Program-made: the position numbers and the translations under genes
In this document: positions 8,425 to 17,596 of the stretch, piece after piece
Numbering within the stretch: the first letter of the stretch is position 1
Layout: the number at the start of each line of letters is the position of its first letter
The notes under the pieces: model-generated
Database searches by the model: none
What the model was told of the DNA's origin: nothing
What the model saw: the letters and a program-made list of their open reading frames with translations, nothing else
NCBI RefSeq assembly: GCF_946479965.1
Contig: NZ_CAMLHX010000040.1
Location: 1 to 34,981 of the forward strand
Origin: an uncultured Mucilaginibacter sp.
GTDB lineage: Bacteria; Bacteroidota; Bacteroidia; Sphingobacteriales; Sphingobacteriaceae
Reading direction: 5' to 3'
Length of the DNA: 34,981 bases

Positions 8425-11400
8425 TTATTTACCCCGCTTATCATTCAAATACTCCGAAGGCAATACCCCGAATTTTCCTTTAAACATACGCGAGAAGTAG
8501 CTTGGCGTTCCAAAGCCGGTCATGTAGGCTATTTGTGCTACGTTGTAATCGCTTGTTTGTAGCAGGGCCGCTGCCTTTTCTAATTTAACAGATCGCATGT
8601 ACTCAATAGGAGTGAGGCCGGTTAATTCTATCAGTTTGTAATATAACGAGCCACGGCTCATGCCCGCATACTTGCTTAGCTCCTCAACAGAAAGCTCCGG
8701 ATCGCTAAGCCGCGACTCCATAAAGGCCATAAGCGAATTCAGTAATTTTACGTCTGATGATTCCGTTTCCATAGACTGCTCTGCAACCATGTGGATTTGT
8801 TTGGAATACGTGTCTTTTAAGCTCTTGTTCAACTCAAGCAGGTTGCTTATACGCGCGTGCAGTATCTGAAAGTTAAAAGGTTTGGTCAGATAATCATTTG
8901 CCCCGGCGTTAAGGCCCCTAAGTTGTTCATCTTCGCCATTTGCGGCGGTAAGTAGGATGATGGGGATATGCCGTGTGCGTTTATCGTTCTTTAATTTTTT
9001 ACTTAATTCAACACCGCTCATCTCGGGCATGCTCACATCGCTTACCACCAATTGCGGATGTGCGGAGAGCGCTTTTTGCCAACCTTCTTTTCCGTTACTT
9101 GCTTCAATTATTTGATAATGCTTTTGTAGGTGCTCGGCAAGATATCCCCGAAACTCGTCATTATCTTCCACCAGCAGGATGCGAATGATGTCGTTTGTAG
9201 GCGTTGCATGCCCATTGAGACCTTTATCAGCTAACGCGGTCGGCACTTGCGGTTCTTCCTTCGGGATGACGGTTGGTTCAACTTTCGCCACATCAGGCTT
9301 TAACGGCAATTCAACTACAAAGCGCATACCTCGTTCCGGTAAAAGTGTGGCTACTATATTGCCTTCATGAAGTTCAACAAACTCCTTTATAATGGATAAG
9401 CCGATGCCCGTGCCCTGGTTAAGAATATACGATGGCTGTTGCGATTGATAAAATCTGTCAAAAATAATGTTCAGATCTTTTTCAGGAACGCCAACACCTG
9501 TGTCTGATACGGTAATTTTAATGTAGGGGATCACCGCGTTTTCGTTAACTTCTGTTTCAAGCGTTATCAACCCTCCGGCCGGCGTAAATTTGAACGCGTT
9601 GGATAGCAGGTTAAAAATTATCCGTTCCAGCTTATCCTGATCAAACCAAGCCAACCAATGCGGGCGCGAATTTTTTATTTCAAGCGATATTTGCTTCTTT
9701 GTTGCTATGTCTTTAAAAGACTCTGCTGTTTCGTTGATGAAAGTAATAACATCAGCGCTGGCAAGATTGAGTTTTAACTGATGCTCCTCCATTTTACGGA
9801 AATCCAACAATTGATTTACCAGGTTAAGCAAGCGCCTTATATTTCTGTTTATTACACCCAACTCATCGTTAACGTCATTGCCTAATTTTTTGCCAATCAA
9901 TTTTTCAACAGGGGCAGCTATGAGCGAAATAGGAGTTCTAAATTCATGACTAAGGTTGGTAAGGAACTGAATTTTCTCCTTATCGAGTTCACGTAATTGC
10001 GCCGCTTCCCATCGTTCCGTTTCAATTAATTGTTCAACCCGCAGCTCTTCCTGTTCGCGGGCAAATTGCAGCTTCAAATTGTTAATGCCCCGTTGTCTTA
10101 TCCAAAATATCAGCAAACAAAATAATACTGCATACAGAAAATAGGCAAAATTGGTTCGCCAAAAAGGCGGTGAAACAACAATTTTGACGGAGGTTAATGC
10201 GTTGTTGGAAAACTTGTCATTATTATCTGCCTTAACTTTAAAAACATATTCTCCTGGGTCTATATTGGTATAATTGGCTACCCTTGTTTTGCGTACATAG
10301 TTCCAATCGTCGTCAAAACCATCCAATTTATAGGCGTAGTGGTTTTGCATTGGCGAAGTATAGTCTAATGCTACATAGCTTATCGAGAAATTCTGACCAT
10401 ATTTTAGCTGTATCTCCTTGCTAATGCCAATCTGCTGTTGTATGGCAGCATCTTCGCCCGGCACAACTGTTATGTTATTTATTTTCAGATCGGTTAATAA
10501 CACCCGGGATGGTGCAGATGCATCTGGTAGAGAGGCAGGATTGAAGAAGTTAAAACCTTCTTCACCGCCGAAATAGATGTCGCCCCCTGACGTTTTTAAG
10601 CCCGCCCCACTTAAGAAAGAACCTTGTTGAACACCATTTTCATTAGTGAAATTTCGAAAGACTTTCTGTCGCCTGTCAAACAAACTTATGCCGAGGTCGG
10701 TACTTAGCCAAAGTGTGCCGCGCTCATCTTCTATTATTGTTTTTATACTTGCGTTAGCAAGCCCATTTTTTTCGGTGTAGGTTGTAAACTTTTTTGTATT
10801 TGCATCAAAGTAACTCAATCCCTGATTTGTACCAACCCACACAGTATGATCTTTTGCCACAAAAACGCTCTGCACTATATCGTCAGACAGATTGTTCGTG
10901 ACCTTGTTATATCGTGATACAGTGCCATTACTTGAATGGTAAACAGCTATACCTGTACCGTTTGAGGCTATCCAGATATCGCCGCCAGGCCCACGCCTTA
11001 TTGCGTTGATAAAATCGTTAAGAGGTAACTTAGGCGCAAAAGTTGAAGCAGATTTTTTATTAAATTGCTCAAATTTGCTACTTGCCGGATCAAACACGCT
11101 AACCCCGTTGCCTATAGTACCGATCCATATTTTTCCATTACCATCTTCCATAAGCGCAGAAACGTCGTTGCTGGCTATTGAATTTAGCGTCCCATCAGCA
11201 GTAAATTGCCTGTAGTTTCCTGTTGACGGATCAATACAAAAAACTCCGTTATTATATGTGCCTGCCCATAGCTTACCTAAATGGTCCATAAGTAGGCTTA
11301 AAATAACACCTACAGTATTGCCTGCTTTGCCCCGCAGCGGATATGGTTTAAACAAGCGGGTATTTTTGTCAAACAGGGATAAACCACCACCATCAGTGCC

Positions 11401-12552
11401 AACAAAAACCTTTCCGCCTTTGTATTCTGCAAAACAATTAACCAATGGAGCGCTAAGTCCTTGCGAATCAAAATGATTACTTAGCTTTAAATCAAAAAGA
11501 GGTAAAATTTTATCGTACTTAGCTACACCCCCTCTAAAGGTACCTACCCAATATATGCCAACCGGATCTATATATATGCTTCTTATAGAATTATTCCGTA
11601 TGCTGAATATATCGCGTGGATCGTTGACGTTATGCTGAAACGAATCGGTATCCGGATCATATATGTCGAGCCCATTCTCTGTGCCAATCCAAAGCTTGCC
11701 ATACGAGTCGGAATAAAGGGCAAATATCACATTGTTTATAATACTATGCTTGTTGTCGGTTCCGGTCCGGTAAATTTTAAAATGACCATCCGACAACCAT
11801 TTATTTAGTCCGTTTTGCGTGCCGAACCAGATATTGCCGTTGGTGTCTTCGGTTATTGTTTTTATAGCATCATGGCTAATGCTGTTGGGGTCGGTATTAC
11901 TGTGCGTAAATCCTTTAAAACTGTCTGTTTTTCGGTTATATAAAAATAGTCCTTTGTTGCTACCCAGCCAAACGCGATGCCTGCTGTCCTCAAATATAGA
12001 TAACACAACAAATGAACCTGGTTCGTCTATCTTTTTGTCTCTTACCGGCTTAGCTATGATCTTTGAAGTTTTAAGGTCAATTATAATCACATTTCCATAA
12101 GTGCCTATCCATAGTCTTCCCTCACGGTCCTCGTAAAAAGCCCTTGCAGAGACATTTTGTATTGTAGGTAATTGATCTTTGCCTTCAAATGCGAGAAATC
12201 TGTCAGAGTTCCTGTCGTAGTAATATATCCCGCCATTACTTGAACCTACCCACAAGCGGCCTTGCTTGTCTTCATATAGCGAAACAATATCGTTGGTTGG
12301 CAGACTGTGCTCATTACCTACTTCATGCCTGTAAACAGTAAAGTTACTACCATCAAATTTGCTTAACCCGTTGCTGGTACCAAACCACATTAAGCCGTAT
12401 TTGTCTTTAATAATAACGTTAACCGTGTTGGAGGGGAGCCCCTCTTTTGCAGTAATAGCTTTAAAGTTAATATCGCTCTGCGCCTTTACGCTTTCTATCC
12501 CGATGAGCAAAAAAAGCCATAGCAGAAAATGGCTTGCCCTTATTTTAAACAT
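8425..12552 (-). CDS. Hybrid two-component system regulator (HTCS): periplasmic sensor, histidine kinase, receiver and AraC-type output in one protein
   Basis: HTCS proteins sense oligosaccharides in the periplasm and activate polysaccharide utilisation genes. From the ATG at 12552 the product has 1375 residues: signal peptide ending VKAQ (about 1-24), about fourteen regulator-propeller repeats (recurrent LWVGT/IWIGT-type motifs, about 25-690), a Y_Y_Y domain (about 720-790), one membrane helix (about 797-818), HisKA with phospho-acceptor His869 (NLSHEFRTP), HATPase (GTGIGLSIIKEF), a receiver with phospho-acceptor Asp1172 (VVSDVSMPEMSG), and an AraC helix-turn-helix (about 1275-1370). An in-frame ATG 42 codons upstream exists, but that extension would put the signal peptide inside the protein and start upstream of the likely promoter. 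It is divergent from the GH115 gene, so it probably controls it and the susCD operon. The domain series is complete and uninterrupted. Confidence 0.96.
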   Translation of the reverse strand: MFKIRASHFLLWLFLLIGIESVKAQSDINFKAITAKEGLPSNTVNVIIKDKYGLMWFGTSNGLSKFDGSNFTVYRHEVGNEHSLPTNDIVSLYEDKQGRLWVGSSNGGIYYYDRNSDRFLAFEGKDQLPTIQNVSARAFYEDREGRLWIGTYGNVIIIDLKTSKIIAKPVRDKKIDEPGSFVVLSIFEDSRHRVWLGSNKGLFLYNRKTDSFKGFTHSNTDPNSISHDAIKTITEDTNGNIWFGTQNGLNKWLSDGHFKIYRTGTDNKHSIINNVIFALYSDSYGKLWIGTENGLDIYDPDTDSFQHNVNDPRDIFSIRNNSIRSIYIDPVGIYWVGTFRGGVAKYDKILPLFDLKLSNHFDSQGLSAPLVNCFAEYKGGKVFVGTDGGGLSLFDKNTRLFKPYPLRGKAGNTVGVILSLLMDHLGKLWAGTYNNGVFCIDPSTGNYRQFTADGTLNSIASNDVSALMEDGNGKIWIGTIGNGVSVFDPASSKFEQFNKKSASTFAPKLPLNDFINAIRRGPGGDIWIASNGTGIAVYHSSNGTVSRYNKVTNNLSDDIVQSVFVAKDHTVWVGTNQGLSYFDANTKKFTTYTEKNGLANASIKTIIEDERGTLWLSTDLGISLFDRRQKVFRNFTNENGVQQGSFLSGAGLKTSGGDIYFGGEEGFNFFNPASLPDASAPSRVLLTDLKINNITVVPGEDAAIQQQIGISKEIQLKYGQNFSISYVALDYTSPMQNHYAYKLDGFDDDWNYVRKTRVANYTNIDPGEYVFKVKADNNDKFSNNALTSVKIVVSPPFWRTNFAYFLYAVLFCLLIFWIRQRGINNLKLQFAREQEELRVEQLIETERWEAAQLRELDKEKIQFLTNLSHEFRTPISLIAAPVEKLIGKKLGNDVNDELGVINRNIRRLLNLVNQLLDFRKMEEHQLKLNLASADVITFINETAESFKDIATKKQISLEIKNSRPHWLAWFDQDKLERIIFNLLSNAFKFTPAGGLITLETEVNENAVIPYIKITVSDTGVGVPEKDLNIIFDRFYQSQQPSYILNQGTGIGLSIIKEFVELHEGNIVATLLPERGMRFVVELPLKPDVAKVEPTVIPKEEPQVPTALADKGLNGHATPTNDIIRILLVEDNDEFRGYLAEHLQKHYQIIEASNGKEGWQKALSAHPQLVVSDVSMPEMSGVELSKKLKNDKRTRHIPIILLTAANGEDEQLRGLNAGANDYLTKPFNFQILHARISNLLELNKSLKDTYSKQIHMVAEQSMETESSDVKLLNSLMAFMESRLSDPELSVEELSKYAGMSRGSLYYKLIELTGLTPIEYMRSVKLEKAAALLQTSDYNVAQIAYMTGFGTPSYFSRMFKGKFGVLPSEYLNDKRGK

Positions 12553-12635
12553 AGTAACAATTTTAATGGCTAAACAGCAAACTGGCCGCAGTATGTTGAA
12601 AGAGTATGCTAGCGGTATAGTTAAGGCCGTTATAA

Positions 12636-12643
12636 CAAATATA
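12636..12643 (-). promoter_or_regulatory. Candidate -7 box of the HTCS gene
   Basis: Read on the minus strand the sequence is TATATTTG, a perfect TAnnTTTG match. It lies about 84 bases upstream of the chosen ATG (12552) and downstream of the alternative upstream ATG (12678), supporting the shorter protein. No clear -33 box was found. Confidence 0.35.
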
Positions 12644-12894
12644 TAAAAATTGCTGAAGGGAGTGTTAACTGCATGCAATTCGAATACAGAGCGATAAGCG
12701 ACATCAGTATCAAAAAAGTTACCGCCTTAATTATTCAAATTCAGCGTAAAACTTTACTTTAGATGCTCTATTCAACAAAACCAAGGGGCATAAAATATCT
12801 TTTTGCTCACAATTTTACTTTAACGGCGTATCGGCAAAAAAAAATATAACCTACTCTAACGATGTAGTTAGCAAAGTATGGTTAGATCCGAGCC

Positions 12895-12923
12895 ACCTGT
12901 TTCGGTAAAAATTTCAAACAGGT
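12895..12923. repeat. Inverted repeat upstream of the GH115 gene
   Basis: ACCTGTTT (12895-12902) and AAACAGGT (12916-12923) are perfect 8-base arms around a 13-base AT-rich centre, 70 bases before the GH115 start. No T-run follows the right arm, so a terminator is unlikely; a protein-binding dyad or leader hairpin is more plausible. Confidence 0.6.
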
Positions 12924-12992
12924 CTAAAAAAATTTCGCTGTTGTTTAACCAATTACAACCAATTATACGGGTGGCGGCGTGTAAACTTAAAT

Positions 12993-15566
12993 ATGACCAT
13001 GAAGATAAAATATATAAAATCAAAATTGCTTGTTGCTTTTAACCTGATTGCGGTTGCAGCATTGGCACAAGGACCGGGCCACGCAAGCTATGTAGCCGAA
13101 AAAGCAGGAGCCGGTTACTTCCAGTTAGCTGCCAATGGTAGCGCATCGCCAATATTGGTGAGTGATAATGATTGGCCGGGAGTTAAAAGAGCTGTAAACA
13201 GCTTTGTTACCGATGTAAAAGCGGTAACAGGGGCAACACCTGCGTTGGCAACCGCTGCAAAAGGCAAGCAGCTGGTAATAGTTGGTACATTGGGTAAAAA
13301 TCAATGGATAGACCAATTGGTAAAGCAAAAGAAATTAAACGTAGCAGATATTGCCGGTAAGTGGGAAACCTACCTGGTGCAGTCTGTTGCTAACCCGTTT
13401 CCGGGTGTTAGCAGCGCGTTGGTTATTGCAGGTAGCGACAAACGCGGAACTATTTTCGGCGTGTATGATATGTCGGCACAAATTGGCGTATCGCCCTGGT
13501 ACTGGTATGCTGATGTTGCGCCAAAAACAAAAAAAGCTATTTATGTAGCACCCGGACGCCATACCGATGGTACACCGGCTGTTAAATATCGCGGCATATT
13601 TATAAATGATGAGGCCCCCGCTTTTTCGGGATGGGCGAAAGAGAAATTCGGTGGTGTAAATCATCAGTTGTATGAGCACATGTTTGAGCTTATTTTACGT
13701 ATGAAGGGTAACTTTCTTTGGCCTGCCATGTGGGGGAATGCTTTTAATGATGATGATAAGCTGAACCCTGTTTTGGCTGATGAGTACGGTATAGTAATGA
13801 GCACGTCTCACCACGAGCCTATGGACCGTGCGCAGCAGGAGTGGAAACGCTATGGTAAAGGCGAGTGGAATTATGATAAAAATAAAGAGGGTTTAAAGGA
13901 GTTCTGGCGCAAGGGTATTGAAAATATGGGTAATAAAGAAACAGTAGTTACCCTTGCCATGCGGGGCGATGGTGATATGCCAATGTCGCAGGGCGCTAAT
14001 ATTACCCTGTTGGAGAACATAGTAAAAGACCAGCGCGACATAATAGCCGATGTTACAAAGAAAGATCCATCTGCAACGCCGCAGGTATGGGCACTATACA
14101 AAGAGGTACAGGATTATTATGACAAAGGCATGCGCGTGCCTGATGATGTGACCCTTTTATTATGTGATGACAACTGGGGCAATATCAGAAAGCTGCCTGC
14201 CATAACTGATAAACCACGCAAAGGCGGTTATGGTATTTATTATCACTTTGATTATGTGGGTGGTCCGCGTAACTACAAATGGTTAAACACCAGCACCATA
14301 TCAAAAACATGGCAGCAAATGAATTTGGCTTATGAGTATAACGCAAGACAAATTTGGGTGGTAAACGTAGGCGATTTGAAGCCGATGGAGTATCCTATCA
14401 GCTTTTTCCTTGATTTTGCCTGGAACCCTAAACGCTGGCCGGCTAATAAGCTGCCACAATATGCGATTGAATGGGCCAAGCAACAATTTGGTGCCGACCA
14501 TGCTAAGGAAATTGCAAGCATGCTTACCCGCTACACACGCTATAACGAAAGACGTAAACCTGAATCGTTAGATCAGAACACTTACAGCCTTACTAATTAC
14601 AATGAGTTTGCCAGGATAGTGGCCGATTACAATAAGTTAAAAGACGAAGCTGAAAAACTAGCAGCAATAATGCCTAAGGAGCACAAGGATTCTTTTTATG
14701 AATTAGTTCTTTACCCTATACAAGCTTGTGCCACTTTAAACGAAATGTATTTTGAAGTTGCAAAAAATAGATACTACGCACAGCAAAAAAATGGCGTTGA
14801 AGCCAACAAAGCAGCGGAAAAAGCAAAAGCGTTATATGCTAAAGATGCCGAGATAAGCAAATATTATAACACAGTATTAGCTGATGGGAAATGGAACCAC
14901 ATGGCCGATCAGCAGCATATAGGTTATAACAACTGGCAACAGCCGGTAGCTAACAAAATGCCTGTGCCTACTATTCTGAATCCGGACAGCGCTAAAAACA
15001 CAACGCTATTGCCGGTGGAGCATGACGGCAGCACGCCAAAAGTAAATGGTTTATTTAATGACCAGTATGGCCACATCGCTATTGAGGCTGAGCATTATAC
15101 CAAAGCGGTAGCCGGTAGCAACATCAGCTGGACAACTATTCCTGATTATGGTTTAACATTATCTGGTGTAATGCCGTTGCCTGTAACCGCGCCGCGTATA
15201 GCAGCACCGGGTGGGGTGTCTCCACATTTGGAATATGATATCAATGTTAAGCAGGCAGGCGATGTTTCCATCACCGCATTTATTGGTAATACGCTCGATT
15301 TTAAAAATGGCGGCGATGGTTTATTCTATGCCATATCGATTGATAATGATGCGCCGCAAAAGGTTGACGTAGCATCAAAAGTTGATGGCCGCGACTGGAC
15401 CCAAATGGTACTGGGTAACGCGCGTAAAATTACCACTAAGCATAAGATCGCGACAGCAGGAAAACACACCATTAAATACTGGTTTGTTGATCCGGCTGTA
15501 GTTCTTCAAAAAGTTGTAGTTGATACCGGCGGCTTAAAGACAAGCTACCTGGGGCCTAAAGAGTAA
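12993..15566 (+). CDS. GH115 family alpha-glucuronidase, secreted
   Basis: GH115 enzymes release glucuronic acid or 4-O-methylglucuronic acid side chains from xylan, including internal positions. The 857-residue product has a signal peptide ending ALAQ (about residues 1-26). The N-terminal domain contains KRGTIFGVYDMSAQIGVSPW. The catalytic region (about 185-520) has VKYRGIFINDEAPAFSGWA, NFLWPAMWGNAFNDDD, STSHHEPMDRAQQEW and PDDVTLLLCDDNWGN, all characteristic of GH115. The C-terminal part (about 685-855) fits the GH115 C-terminal domain. A second ATG lies two codons downstream, so the exact start is uncertain by two residues. The gene is divergent from the HTCS gene and is followed by a terminator. 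With the araBDA operon nearby it points to glucuronoarabinoxylan. The GH115 family is the only activity currently known for this fold. Confidence 0.93.
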   Translation: MTMKIKYIKSKLLVAFNLIAVAALAQGPGHASYVAEKAGAGYFQLAANGSASPILVSDNDWPGVKRAVNSFVTDVKAVTGATPALATAAKGKQLVIVGTLGKNQWIDQLVKQKKLNVADIAGKWETYLVQSVANPFPGVSSALVIAGSDKRGTIFGVYDMSAQIGVSPWYWYADVAPKTKKAIYVAPGRHTDGTPAVKYRGIFINDEAPAFSGWAKEKFGGVNHQLYEHMFELILRMKGNFLWPAMWGNAFNDDDKLNPVLADEYGIVMSTSHHEPMDRAQQEWKRYGKGEWNYDKNKEGLKEFWRKGIENMGNKETVVTLAMRGDGDMPMSQGANITLLENIVKDQRDIIADVTKKDPSATPQVWALYKEVQDYYDKGMRVPDDVTLLLCDDNWGNIRKLPAITDKPRKGGYGIYYHFDYVGGPRNYKWLNTSTISKTWQQMNLAYEYNARQIWVVNVGDLKPMEYPISFFLDFAWNPKRWPANKLPQYAIEWAKQQFGADHAKEIASMLTRYTRYNERRKPESLDQNTYSLTNYNEFARIVADYNKLKDEAEKLAAIMPKEHKDSFYELVLYPIQACATLNEMYFEVAKNRYYAQQKNGVEANKAAEKAKALYAKDAEISKYYNTVLADGKWNHMADQQHIGYNNWQQPVANKMPVPTILNPDSAKNTTLLPVEHDGSTPKVNGLFNDQYGHIAIEAEHYTKAVAGSNISWTTIPDYGLTLSGVMPLPVTAPRIAAPGGVSPHLEYDINVKQAGDVSITAFIGNTLDFKNGGDGLFYAISIDNDAPQKVDVASKVDGRDWTQMVLGNARKITTKHKIATAGKHTIKYWFVDPAVVLQKVVVDTGGLKTSYLGPKE

Positions 15567-15589
15567 GCAATTTTTAGAAAGTTGACTTG

Positions 15590-15628
15590 AAACATCCCGC
15601 CAGGCATTGCTGAGCGGGATGTTTTGTT
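15590..15628 (+). terminator. Terminator after the GH115 gene
   Basis: An 11-base-pair stem, AAACATCCCGC (15590-15600) with GCGGGATGTTT (15614-15624), encloses a 13-base loop and ends in a short T-rich tail. It makes the following esterase gene a separate transcription unit, at least in part. Confidence 0.8.
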
Positions 15629-15731
15629 TATAGATGCTGTCTACACCCATTAAGATTGTTGCATAAAAAGTTAAAGTTTTGATTGCTAAAAACGTTAATT
15701 TGGTACACCAATTATATTATAATAGTTAATC

Positions 15732-16628
15732 ATGAAATTTTTAAAAGCATTTTTATTTGCAGCCCTATTATGCCCGCTTGCCCTGCAGGCGCAGGATACC
15801 TTAAAATTATATACGGGGGCTATCCCTAACTCCAAAGCGTCTGCTTTAACTAATACAGGCACCAGGGGCGGGGTTAGCAGAGTTACCACCCCTGTGCTTG
15901 AAATTTATTTGCCAGAAGCAGGTAAAGGAACCGGCGTGGCAGTAGTTGTATGCCCTGGCGGCAGTTATGTAGGGCTAACTTATCAAGGCGAAGGCGTGCG
16001 CACAGCAAAGGAGTTTGCTAAAAACGGCATTGCAGCCTTTGTATTGAAATACCGCCTGCCTAATGATGCCATTATGATTGACAAAACTATTGGTCCGCTG
16101 CAGGATGCGCAGCAGGCTTTAAAACTGGTTAGAGAAAATGCCGCTAAATGGCAGTTAGATGTTAACCGCGTAGGGATAGTAGGTTTTTCTGCAGGGGGGC
16201 ACCTGGCAACTACTGTAGCTACGCATTTTCAAAAGGCTTATATAGATAATGCTAATAACACCAACCTTCGCCCTGATTTTTGCATTGTGGTTTATCCTGT
16301 TGTAAGTATGCAGGATGGCGTTACGCATATGCAATCGCGCAACAATTTATTAGGTAAGGATGCATCAAAGGCACTTGTAGATGAATATTCAAACGAGTTG
16401 AAAGTAACGGCCCAAACCCCGCCAACTTACATAACCCATACCGGCGATGATAAACTGGTTGATGTAGATAACAGCATCTTTTTTTACGAAGCTTTACGTA
16501 AAAACAACGTGCCGGCAGAAATGCATTTGTATCCCAAAGGCGGTCACGGCTTTTTGTTAGGATGGGCCGCCGACAGGTGGATGCCCAATATGCTTACCTG
16601 GTTAAAAAGCATCAACATGCTTAAGTAA
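15732..16628 (+). CDS. Secreted alpha/beta-hydrolase esterase, probable xylan acetyl esterase
   Basis: The 298-residue product has a signal peptide ending LALQAQ (about residues 1-20) and one alpha/beta-hydrolase domain of the acetyl esterase/endo-xylanase-like group. The oxyanion region is VVVCPGGSYVG, the nucleophile elbow is GFSAGG with Ser153, the acid is probably Asp240 (GDDKLV) and the base His272 (GGHGF). Related Bacteroidota enzymes in xylan loci remove acetyl groups. The gene follows the GH115 alpha-glucuronidase on the same strand, and deacetylation would help the other xylan enzymes. The family is clear; the substrate is inferred from context, and a different carbohydrate ester such as feruloyl is possible. 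Confidence 0.82.
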   Translation: MKFLKAFLFAALLCPLALQAQDTLKLYTGAIPNSKASALTNTGTRGGVSRVTTPVLEIYLPEAGKGTGVAVVVCPGGSYVGLTYQGEGVRTAKEFAKNGIAAFVLKYRLPNDAIMIDKTIGPLQDAQQALKLVRENAAKWQLDVNRVGIVGFSAGGHLATTVATHFQKAYIDNANNTNLRPDFCIVVYPVVSMQDGVTHMQSRNNLLGKDASKALVDEYSNELKVTAQTPPTYITHTGDDKLVDVDNSIFFYEALRKNNVPAEMHLYPKGGHGFLLGWAADRWMPNMLTWLKSINMLK

Positions 16629-16674
16629 AACGTTAAAAAGTGTTAAGTAGCAGTAGTATTCAAAAAATCTGATT

Positions 16675-16682
16675 TACTTTTG
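16675..16682 (+). promoter_or_regulatory. -7 box very close to the following start codon
   Basis: TACTTTTG is a perfect TAnnTTTG match only eight bases before the ATG at 16691. Transcription would start at or near the ATG, giving a leaderless or nearly leaderless mRNA. No clear -33 element is visible. Confidence 0.4.
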
Positions 16683-16690
16683 ATAGTTAA

Positions 16691-17407
16691 ATGAGGTTTT
16701 TTATACTGCTGTTATTGTTTTCAGGATTTTGTGGCGCGGCTTTTTCACAGGGCAGAGTGCGCGGCAAAGTGCTGGAAGAAAAGAGCTACATCCCTGTAGG
16801 AGGGGTAACCGTTGAGAACCTTAGCAACCATGCCACCAATGTTAGCGATACTACCGGCGCTTTCTCTATTGTAGCCAAACCCGGCGATGTGCTCAGCTTT
16901 ACCAGTTTAGGCTATAAACGCGATACGGTTTTGATAACCGACATGAGCGTGATCACGGCCTACCTGTTACCCGACGAAAACATGCTTAAAGAAGTAAAGG
17001 TGAAGGAACTGGAGTTTCCACCCGGTGCTTTCGCACTTAAACCCATGATGGGGCCATTAGGTAGCAAAGTGGTAAGGTATCAAACAGACAGGAATGGTAA
17101 CCCCATAGGGGGCATACAACTTAGTCCATCGGCCTTATTTGCAGGCAAAAAAGAATCAGAAGCCAGGATGGAACGTTATGAAAAAGACACGGAGATAACT
17201 CGAATTTTTAATGCAACCACACTCGGACCCTATTTGCCGATTACCGGGCAAGAACTTTCCAACTTTATTTTTCTGTACAAGCCCGACGCAAATACCTTTT
17301 ACGATAAGAACTTTAACATCTCAGAATATATTAGCGCCTGCTACCGCAAATTTATGCAGATGCCGATAGAAAAGCGGCAATCAAAAACTGAGTTTGCACT
17401 GAAATAA
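16691..17407 (+). CDS. Exported protein with carboxypeptidase-like regulatory domain
   Basis: The 238-residue product has a signal peptide ending AAFSQ (about residues 1-20) and a CarbopepD_reg_2-type beta-sandwich domain (about 21-105), recognised from GRVRGKVLEEKSYIPVGGV, DTTGAFSIVAKPGDVLSF and TSLGYKRDTVLI. This domain usually sits at the N-terminus of SusC-like transporters, but here it is followed by only about 130 residues without an evident barrel or plug. Similar stand-alone proteins occur throughout Bacteroidota with no established role. It may be periplasmic or outer-membrane associated. It is 62 bases after the esterase gene and could belong to the polysaccharide locus, although a -7 box before it suggests its own promoter. 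No catalytic residues were recognised. Confidence 0.8.
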   Translation: MRFFILLLLFSGFCGAAFSQGRVRGKVLEEKSYIPVGGVTVENLSNHATNVSDTTGAFSIVAKPGDVLSFTSLGYKRDTVLITDMSVITAYLLPDENMLKEVKVKELEFPPGAFALKPMMGPLGSKVVRYQTDRNGNPIGGIQLSPSALFAGKKESEARMERYEKDTEITRIFNATTLGPYLPITGQELSNFIFLYKPDANTFYDKNFNISEYISACYRKFMQMPIEKRQSKTEFALK

Positions 17408-17439
17408 TTTTATAAAGTCGATATCCTTGTAGACAACTT

Positions 17440-17596
17440 GGAAAAAAATCCGAAATCGAATATCCGGAATTCCAAATCAGAATAAATCCGAAATCGAAAA
17501 TCCGAAATCCGACATTAAACTAAATCCGAAATTGAACATTCGAAATTCGAAATCAGAATAAATCCGAAATTGAAAATCCGAAATTCGAAATCAAAC
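17440..17596. repeat. Word-repeat element A (CCGAAAT words) between two convergent genes
   Basis: About 155 bases consist of variations on ATCCGAAATCGAAA. A 37-base block (17474-17510) recurs 76 bases later (17550-17586) with few changes. Palindromic cores such as GGAATTCC and TTCGAA occur inside. It lies between the 3' end of the carboxypeptidase-domain gene and the 3' end of ychF and has no long open frame of its own. Confidence 0.75.

Larger units (their letters stand above)
12553..12992. other. Divergent intergenic regulatory region between the HTCS and GH115 genes
   Basis: This 440-base AT-rich stretch holds no convincing gene. It contains a likely minus-strand -7 box for the HTCS gene (12636-12643), two 9-base direct copies of TTTACTTTA (12753-12761 and 12814-12822, 61 bases apart) and a perfect 8-base inverted repeat (12895-12923). 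No good TAnnTTTG box was found for the GH115 gene, which fits a promoter that needs an activator. HTCS proteins usually bind direct repeats, so the TTTACTTTA pair is a candidate site. Confidence 0.5.

Noticed and set aside
12553..12678. A 42-residue N-terminal extension of the HTCS protein from an ATG at 12678
   Set aside because: It would bury a good signal peptide inside the protein and lies upstream of the likely -7 box at 12636-12643.
17440..17596. Possible CRISPR array
   Set aside because: The repeats are degenerate, have no constant-length unique spacers, and no cas gene is present.
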